From CAZOSF01 sp964582415 (GTDB lineage: Bacteria; Bacteroidota; Bacteroidia; Flavobacteriales; Flavobacteriaceae), in NCBI GenBank assembly GCA_964582415.1, contig CAZOSF010000082.1, positions 1-8,819 of the forward strand: 8,819 bases of DNA. Reading direction: 5' to 3'. A program made the position numbers and the translations under genes. Below are positions 1 to 5,088 of this stretch, piece by piece. How positions within the stretch are numbered: the first letter of the stretch is position 1; every line of letters starts with the position of its first letter. The notes under the pieces are model-generated. The model was given only the letters and a program-made list of their open reading frames with translations. It made no database searches and was not told the DNA's origin.

Positions 1-27
1 AAAATAAATAGCTTGTTTTCTATAGAA

Positions 28-61
28 TTGGTGTAGGATATTCCTCTTTTAGTTACTTTTG
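28..61 (+). promoter_or_regulatory. Candidate Bacteroidetes-type promoter for the XRE gene
   Basis: A TTG at 28-30 and a TACTTTTG at 54-61 match the Bacteroidetes -33 (TTG) and -7 (TAnnTTTG) elements exactly. The spacer is 23 bases, at the long end of the range I recall for Flavobacterium. Transcription would start near 68, leaving a leader of about 20 bases before the ATG at 87. The -7 box overlaps an inverted repeat (52-65). This is a motif match only; short AT-rich motifs also occur by chance. Confidence 0.55.
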
Positions 62-65
62 TAAC
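52..65. promoter_or_regulatory. Perfect dyad over the -7 box; possible operator
   Basis: GTTAC-TTTT-GTAAC is a perfect inverted repeat with 5-base arms and a 4-base centre. It covers all of the candidate -7 box (54-61) and ends 21 bases before the regulator's ATG. XRE-family regulators bind such dyads as dimers and often repress their own promoters, so an autoregulatory operator is plausible. The symmetry does not extend past the 14 bases, and no second copy was noticed elsewhere in the window. Confidence 0.4.
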
Positions 66-86
66 AGGTTAATCTCGAAGAGAGAA

Positions 87-506
87 ATGACAATGGTAAA
101 CAGTGAAGAATTCGCGAAGCGGCTACAAAAAATACTCGATTATTACGGGTTATCGGCCACTGCTTTTTCGGATAGAATCGACTTTAATCGTTCTACCATT
201 TCCCACCTCCTATCCGGAAGGAACAAGCCCAGTTTGGATTTTGTCATGAAGGTCCTGGATGAATTTCCAGAAGTAGAATTGTACTGGTTGCTGAATGGCA
301 AAGGCCACTTCCCTTCTGAAGAAATTACCCTCAACGATGTTTCAACTCCCACTCCATCAGACGGAGGGGAACCCTTAAATGATCCCGATCCAGTTCGGGA
401 AACGCCTCCTCAACCCCTAAAGGATTTGAAACGGCATCTTTCAGACGCAGAAATCGATCAAATTGTGATTTTCTACAAAGACGGAAGTTTTAAAGCCTAT
501 CGCTAG
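87..506 (+). CDS. XRE-family helix-turn-helix transcriptional regulator
   Basis: A 139-residue cytoplasmic DNA-binding protein. Residues 8-72 form a Cro/C1-type helix-turn-helix domain: the KRLQKILDYYGLSATAFSDR scaffold is followed by a recognition helix around FNRSTISHLLSG (33-44) and a fourth helix ending in ELYWLLNGKG. A proline- and acid-rich linker (about 79-118) leads to a short C-terminal element, IVIFYKDGSFKAYR (126-139). This tail recurs in many Bacteroidetes XRE regulators and may serve oligomerisation or ligand contact; that role is inference. The ATG at 87 is used; a second ATG at 93 would remove only two residues and cannot be excluded. A promoter and dyad lie just upstream, suggesting autoregulation. 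The lipoprotein gene 32 bases downstream is probably in the same transcript. The target genes and signal are unknown. No phage or toxin-antitoxin partner is present, so a host housekeeping regulator is more likely than a phage repressor. Confidence 0.9.
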   Translation: MTMVNSEEFAKRLQKILDYYGLSATAFSDRIDFNRSTISHLLSGRNKPSLDFVMKVLDEFPEVELYWLLNGKGHFPSEEITLNDVSTPTPSDGGEPLNDPDPVRETPPQPLKDLKRHLSDAEIDQIVIFYKDGSFKAYR

Positions 507-515
507 TCGATTTTC

Positions 516-533
516 GAGAAATTTGAGAAATTT
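516..533 (+). repeat. Tandem 9-base direct repeat in the intergenic gap
   Basis: GAGAAATTT occurs twice in tandem (516-524, 525-533) in the 32-base gap between the regulator stop and the lipoprotein ATG. The second copy ends 5 bases before the ATG, so it falls where a ribosome would bind. It may be a simple slippage duplication; no function can be assigned. Confidence 0.5.
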
Positions 534-538
534 GCGAC

Positions 539-913
539 ATGAAACATCTTTGGCTTTTCCTGCTCGGCATTTCCCTCAACTCTTGCTTTCAACAAGAACG
601 CAACTGCCGTGATTTTCGCACGGGCACATACACTTTCGAGGCTTTAATAGGCACAGAAATGGAAACAACCACCTTTGAACGCCAAGATAGTATTGAAATC
701 GATTATTTCCGAGGAAAGGCAGATACCTCACGCATCCGCTGGATTAACGATTGCGAGTATGTTGTGGAAAAGCTACACCCAAAGAACCGCGCCGAGGAAA
801 AGGCCGTACATATGAAAATCCTTACCACTTCTGAGGATAGCTACACTTTCGAATACAGTATTGTTGGGCAGGACAAAAAACAGAAAGGCATTGCCAAGAG
901 GGTGAAAAAGTAG
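539..913 (+). CDS. Small predicted lipoprotein of unknown function
   Basis: A 124-residue protein starting with a lipoprotein signal peptide: basic MKH, hydrophobic stretch LWLFLLGISL, then lipobox LNSC with the lipidated cysteine at 16. The mature part is about 108 residues, charged and apparently rich in beta strands, with only two further cysteines (C23, C72) that could form a disulfide in the periplasm. Recognisable stretches are TGTYTFEALIGTE, SIEIDYFRGKADTSRIRWINDCEY and HMKILTTSEDSYTFEYSIVG. From memory, close relatives are found across Flavobacteriaceae, and some carry the product name 'DNA topoisomerase IV'. Nothing in the sequence supports that: there is no ATPase, Toprim or breakage-reunion motif, and the signal peptide sends the protein out of the cytoplasm. 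The name probably spread from the nearby parC/parE genes. The gene begins 32 bases after the XRE gene and is probably its operon partner. True function is unknown. Confidence 0.85.
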   Translation: MKHLWLFLLGISLNSCFQQERNCRDFRTGTYTFEALIGTEMETTTFERQDSIEIDYFRGKADTSRIRWINDCEYVVEKLHPKNRAEEKAVHMKILTTSEDSYTFEYSIVGQDKKQKGIAKRVKK

Positions 914-918
914 GGCTT

Positions 919-948
919 TTGCATTCCGAAGAATATAACCTAGATTTG
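919..948 (+). promoter_or_regulatory. Candidate promoter for the PLP decarboxylase gene
   Basis: TTG at 919-921 and TAGATTTG at 941-948 match the Bacteroidetes -33 and -7 elements exactly, with a 19-base spacer near the middle of the known range. The start of transcription would lie near 955, giving a leader of about 60 bases to the ATG at 1018. It is located just after the stop of the upstream lipoprotein, so the decarboxylase can be expressed separately from the regulator/lipoprotein pair. Confidence 0.6.
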
Positions 949-1017
949 GAAAGGTAATGCTTCTATAAATCAAAACGCGTCTTCCTAACGTATTCAGGAG
1001 TCGTTTATAAAACCACT

Positions 1018-2385
1018 ATGAAGGACACACTCGCCCTTTTTCAGGAAATCGCCACTGCCTTGTTACGTGACGAGGAACAAAACCCTGTGTCGCCTTTTAT
1101 TCCGGCAGATAGCCTATTCGACACCTTAGATCTCTCCCTGCAACAAGAACCTTTAGATGAGCAAGCCTTTAAGGCATCTCTGGAAAATTTGGTGTTAGCC
1201 ACTCCGAAAACGGCAACGAATGCTTTTTTTAATCAGTTATTCGGAGGTCGTAATGAAAAAGCGGTACTCGGTGACCTCCTCGCTGTACTACTAAACAATA
1301 GCCTATATACCTACAAGGCGGCAGGAGTTCAAGTGGGGGTTGAAAAGGTGATTTTGGAAACCCTTTGCTCTATGGTAGGTTGGGGACGCGATGCTGGCGG
1401 TGCGTTTGCCCCAGGCGGATCTATGACGAACCTGATGGCACAATTGATGGCCCGTGATCGGACCGAAACATCGGTACCTACCTATGGAATGTTCTCGAAG
1501 ATGACGGTGTACACCTCGGCAGAATCTCACTATAGTATTCCGAAAAATGCAGCATTTTCAGGTATTGGCAGGAATCAAGTGCGCTATATTCCCGTTGACA
1601 AATACGGTAAAATTCGTTCTGAAATTTTGGAGGCAGTTATTCAGGAAGATCTTCAAAAAGGGTACCTGCCCTCTATGGTGAATGCCACAGCAGGGACCAC
1701 TGTTTTGGGTGCCTTCGATGATATTCCTCCCTTAGCAACACTCTGTCAACGCTATAATATTTGGCTCCATGTGGACGGCGCGTACTGTGGCTCTGTTTTC
1801 TTTAGTGAGCGCTACAAACACCTTATAAGCGGAGTGGAAGAAGCCGATTCATTCAGCTTTAATGCCCATAAAATGCTTGGAACTCCCCTAACCTGCTCCT
1901 TGCTTCTGGTAAAGCACAAAGAGCATTTATATCAGTCGTTCGCCAATGATGCGGAATACCTGTATCAAACCGATAAAGATGAGTTCAATCCTGGAAAAAC
2001 CTCTTTACAATGTGGTCGGAGAAATGATGCCTTAAAATTCTGGACCCTCTGGAAAAGCGTGGGAACCCGTGGATTGGAAACTATTGTAGATAAGCAATTC
2101 GAGTTGGCCGATCTCGCACGGGAGTATATACGTAACCACCCAGATTATATACTTCATAGCTATGATGATTCTATCTCGGTGTGTTTTAATTATAAGAATA
2201 TAAAAGCAACAGCCCTTTGTCAGGCCCTTTATGAAGCCTCAGAACTTCTCGTAGGCTATGGGACCTTTGAGGACAATGAATTCGTACGATTAGTAACGAT
2301 TAATGCACAAAATAAGCCTGAAGACATTCTCAACTTCTTTGCCACCATTGAAAGGTTTGTAGAAGAATCAGGATTAAACAACTAA
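1018..2385 (+). CDS. PLP-dependent group II decarboxylase (glutamate/cysteine sulfinate decarboxylase-like)
   Basis: A 455-residue cytoplasmic fold-type I PLP enzyme of the group II amino acid decarboxylase family. In order it shows FFNQLFGG near the N-terminus; the phosphate-binding GGAFAPGGSMTN (127-138, glycines 133-134); SAESHYS with the ring-stacking histidine H171; NATAGTTVLGAFDDI (222-236); HVDGAY with D253, which pairs with the pyridine nitrogen; NAHKML with the Schiff-base lysine K285; and LQCGRRNDALKFWTLWKSVG (330-349). The FFNQLF and QCGRR blocks resemble animal GAD/CSAD more than aromatic decarboxylases, so an acidic substrate (glutamate, aspartate or cysteine sulfinate) is likely, but this cannot be fixed from sequence. 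Automatic pipelines may call it 'aspartate aminotransferase family protein'; decarboxylation is more likely. The mobile loop before QCGRR is short and has no tyrosine (see findings). AGGAG lies at 996-1000, 17 bases before the ATG, too far for a normal ribosome site. The gene runs tail to tail into parC with 6 bases between stops. Confidence 0.92.
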   Translation: MKDTLALFQEIATALLRDEEQNPVSPFIPADSLFDTLDLSLQQEPLDEQAFKASLENLVLATPKTATNAFFNQLFGGRNEKAVLGDLLAVLLNNSLYTYKAAGVQVGVEKVILETLCSMVGWGRDAGGAFAPGGSMTNLMAQLMARDRTETSVPTYGMFSKMTVYTSAESHYSIPKNAAFSGIGRNQVRYIPVDKYGKIRSEILEAVIQEDLQKGYLPSMVNATAGTTVLGAFDDIPPLATLCQRYNIWLHVDGAYCGSVFFSERYKHLISGVEEADSFSFNAHKMLGTPLTCSLLLVKHKEHLYQSFANDAEYLYQTDKDEFNPGKTSLQCGRRNDALKFWTLWKSVGTRGLETIVDKQFELADLAREYIRNHPDYILHSYDDSISVCFNYKNIKATALCQALYEASELLVGYGTFEDNEFVRLVTINAQNKPEDILNFFATIERFVEESGLNN

Positions 2386-2391
2386 GGGATA

Positions 2392-5088
2392 CTAGTCGTC
2401 AAATAGGGACCCTTGTATTTCTGTACCTTCCGATTTCGGTGGAGTCTTGGTGAAATCCTCTTTTTTCTGTGCTTCATCGTTCTCCGAAGAAGCTTCCTCT
2501 GAATCCGTCACTTCTTCCTCGTCTACCACTTCCATTTCACTGGTAGGCACAGGCTTTGGCGGTTCGTACGGAATTGGTTCCAAAGGATTTATCTCCAGTA
2601 CCTTGTCCTTTGTAAGCTGGTTCCCCATGGCCGTAATTCCTTTTACAGAGATGAATTCTTCCAGATTTACTTCCAGATTGTCCTTACGCTCCTTTCCGCG
2701 ATCTTTGACAAATACTATTTCTGCCATAGGTTTATAATCGGTAAACACCTTCTCCAAATACGATTTAGGATGTTCGGTGATGACAGATTCCTCACGGTCT
2801 GGATGTTCCACTAAGAACCGCTTCACATAAAAGAGTTCTCGTTCTCCTTCCCAATAGATTACAGAGATGGGCTTTTTAGGATCCCATTTTTCCAAAACAA
2901 TCATGTCGTCGTCAAAGTGCATGGAAAGTTCGGGAATAGCTGTTTTCACTATACCGTTCTGCTTTATGATGAGCAAACGATCTTCACTCGTGAATTCTCC
3001 TAAAAGTTCCCCGCGACCATCCACGTTCAATCGTTCCACAGTGTCATCGAACCAAATTTTTCTGGGCTTTAACGTAGACAATCCTTTCTCCTTCAGCTCA
3101 ATTCGCTTCACGCCATACTTAGTAACAATATTACCTTTAGCGTCCCGTCCCTTCACCAAAATATCAGCAAAATCCAAATCCCATTTCAGTTTTTTGATGC
3201 TGCCGGATTGACGCAAAAGTATCGTCACCACTTCTGCTTCCCCATTGGGATTCGCAGTGAAATAAAGGACCTTGGAACTCCCTTTACCAGAAGTAACGTC
3301 GTATTCCCGATCGCGGGTTATGGAAGTCACATTGAATCGCTTCACATAGGTGGCACCGCGACTTCCTTCCCGATAAATCATGTTATAAATGGTTCTCTTA
3401 TCTTTCTTTTTCCAAACCGCCACATGGATAATTCCTTTTCCGATAAACGTCTTATCACTTACTTTGGTAACCATCATTTTTCCATCTTCCGTAAACACAA
3501 TGATGTCATCAATATCACTGCAATCGGTCACATATTCATCCTTACGCATACTGGTTCCTATGAAACCTTCCTCGCGATTCACATAAAGCTTCGTGTTTCG
3601 AATAACTACCTTGGTGGCCTCGATATCATCGAACAATCGAATCTCGGTTTTACGCTCTTTCCCTGCTCCATAATCATTACGCAACCGTTTAAAATAAGCT
3701 ATGGCATATTCGATAAGTGTGCTTAAGTGATGCTTTATTTGGGCGATATTATCTTCCAATGCATCAATCTTTTGCTGCGCCTTATCGATATCGAATTTGG
3801 AGATTCTTTTGATTCGAATTTCCGTAAGACGAACGATGTCTTCTTCCGTCACTGGACGTTTCAAATGTTGAATGTGCGGCTGTAACCCTTTATCGATTGC
3901 CGCGATTACTCCCTCCCATGTTTCTTCCTCTTCAATGTCACGATAAATTCTATTTTCGATGAAGATCCGTTCCAGAGACGCAAAGTGCCATTGATATTCC
4001 AATTCCTCAAGCTGAATCTCCAACTCCTTTTTCAGAAGTTCTACGGTTTGGTCGGTAGAACGGCGCAACATTTCAGAAACCCCAATAAAGAGCGGCTTGT
4101 TGTCTTCTATCACGCACCCCAAAGGCGAGATCGATGTCTCACAACTGGTAAAGGCATACAGCGCGTCGATGGTTTTATCGGGTGATATACCACTAGGAAT
4201 ATGCACCAAGATCTCCACCTCTGCTGCCGTATTGTCTTCAATCTTCTTTATCTTGATTTTTCCTTTATCATTGGCCTTGAGGATGGAATCGATCAAGCTA
4301 GTTGTAGTGGTTCCAAATGGAATTTCCTTGATAACCAATGTGTTCTTATCCAACTGATTGATAAGGGCCCTACAGCGAATCTTACCGCCTCGCAATCCAT
4401 CGTTGTATTGAGAAGCATCCATCAGTCCACCCGTTGGAAAATCGGGAACTAACTTGAATTTCTTGCCTTGTAAGTGCTTTATAGATCCGTCGATAAGTTC
4501 GTTGAAATTGTGAGGGAGAATTTTGGTAGAAAGACCAACCGCAATCCCTTCCGCACCCTGCGCCAAAAGCAATGGAAACTTAACAGGAAGATTTATCGGT
4601 TCCTTTTTCCTTCCATCGTAAGAGGCTTGCCACTCGGTTACTTTCGGATTAAAAACAACATCCAAGGCAAATTTGGACAAGCGGGCTTCGATGTATCGTG
4701 GGGCTGCAGCACTATCACCCGTATAGATATTCCCCCAGTTCCCCTGGGTGTCAATGAGCAGGTCCTTCTGACCAATCTGTACCATGGCATCCCCAATACT
4801 AGCATCTCCATGCGGGTGGTATTGCATAGTATGCCCAACGATATTGGCTACCTTGTTATAGCGCCCATCATCCAACTCCTTCATAGAATGCATGATACGT
4901 CGCTGTACTGGCTTGAAACCATCTTCGATGGCCGGTACCGCCCGCTCCAAAATTACGTAGCTGGCATAATCTAAAAACCAATCGCGGTACATTCCCGTGA
5001 CACGGGTAATGGTTTCTTCCGAATGATCTTCAGGAGTGTCTGAAGGGGTATTGCTATGAAGTTCGTCGTTTGTTAGGTCTTCGCTCAT
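2392..5088 (-). CDS. parC: DNA topoisomerase IV subunit A (ParC)
   Basis: This is the breakage-reunion subunit of topoisomerase IV, which with ParE forms an A2B2 enzyme that unlinks sister chromosomes using ATP. It has 898 residues. After an acidic N-terminus of about 30 residues come the winged-helix/tower domain with AAAPRYIEARLSKF, where Y132 is the DNA-attacking tyrosine and R131 its partner; the QRDR region HPHGDASIGDAMV (91-103); QGAEGIAVGLSTKILPHN (177-194); a coiled-coil region around 340-470; and a C-terminal wrapping domain from about 495 to 830, ending in FISVKGITAMGNQLT. No GyrA box (QRRGGRG-like) is seen there, which argues for ParC over GyrA. A proline-rich and acidic tail (about 833-898) ends in QGSLFDD. 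The ATG directly follows the parE stop and has a strong ribosome site, which fixes the start. A GyrA label from an automatic pipeline would be the main alternative; the linked 616-residue ParE supports ParC. Confidence 0.95.
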   Translation of the reverse strand: MSEDLTNDELHSNTPSDTPEDHSEETITRVTGMYRDWFLDYASYVILERAVPAIEDGFKPVQRRIMHSMKELDDGRYNKVANIVGHTMQYHPHGDASIGDAMVQIGQKDLLIDTQGNWGNIYTGDSAAAPRYIEARLSKFALDVVFNPKVTEWQASYDGRKKEPINLPVKFPLLLAQGAEGIAVGLSTKILPHNFNELIDGSIKHLQGKKFKLVPDFPTGGLMDASQYNDGLRGGKIRCRALINQLDKNTLVIKEIPFGTTTTSLIDSILKANDKGKIKIKKIEDNTAAEVEILVHIPSGISPDKTIDALYAFTSCETSISPLGCVIEDNKPLFIGVSEMLRRSTDQTVELLKKELEIQLEELEYQWHFASLERIFIENRIYRDIEEEETWEGVIAAIDKGLQPHIQHLKRPVTEEDIVRLTEIRIKRISKFDIDKAQQKIDALEDNIAQIKHHLSTLIEYAIAYFKRLRNDYGAGKERKTEIRLFDDIEATKVVIRNTKLYVNREEGFIGTSMRKDEYVTDCSDIDDIIVFTEDGKMMVTKVSDKTFIGKGIIHVAVWKKKDKRTIYNMIYREGSRGATYVKRFNVTSITRDREYDVTSGKGSSKVLYFTANPNGEAEVVTILLRQSGSIKKLKWDLDFADILVKGRDAKGNIVTKYGVKRIELKEKGLSTLKPRKIWFDDTVERLNVDGRGELLGEFTSEDRLLIIKQNGIVKTAIPELSMHFDDDMIVLEKWDPKKPISVIYWEGERELFYVKRFLVEHPDREESVITEHPKSYLEKVFTDYKPMAEIVFVKDRGKERKDNLEVNLEEFISVKGITAMGNQLTKDKVLEINPLEPIPYEPPKPVPTSEMEVVDEEEVTDSEEASSENDEAQKKEDFTKTPPKSEGTEIQGSLFDD
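2401..2415 (-). other. Possible sliding-clamp-binding peptide at the ParC C-terminus
   Basis: These codons encode Q892-G-S-L-F896, two residues before the ParC stop. The peptide fits the bacterial beta-clamp pentapeptide consensus QL(S/D)LF at four of five positions, including the key Q, L and F. It sits at the end of a long, probably disordered tail, the usual setting for such motifs. The match is seen directly; binding is inference. Confidence 0.35.

Noticed and set aside
507..517. TCGA-TTT-TCGA short inverted repeat after the XRE stop as a terminator
   Set aside because: A 4-base stem with no T-run is too weak for an intrinsic terminator, and the next gene follows within 22 bases, suggesting read-through.
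903..920. AAAAG-TAGGG-CTTTT at the end of the first lipoprotein as a terminator
   Set aside because: The stem is almost all A-T pairs and there is no long T-run after it; it overlaps the candidate promoter of the next gene and is likely chance.
984..1000. Weak hairpin pairing TTCCT with AGGAG in the decarboxylase leader as ribosome-site control
   Set aside because: Only five pairs including a G-U, and the AGGAG is 17 bases from the ATG, too far to be a normal ribosome site.
3208..3726. Open frames opposite parC and parE on the + strand (for example 3208-3726, 4474-4974, 6418-6834)
   Set aside because: They lie wholly inside strongly supported genes, show no domain, and have the composition expected of antisense shadows.
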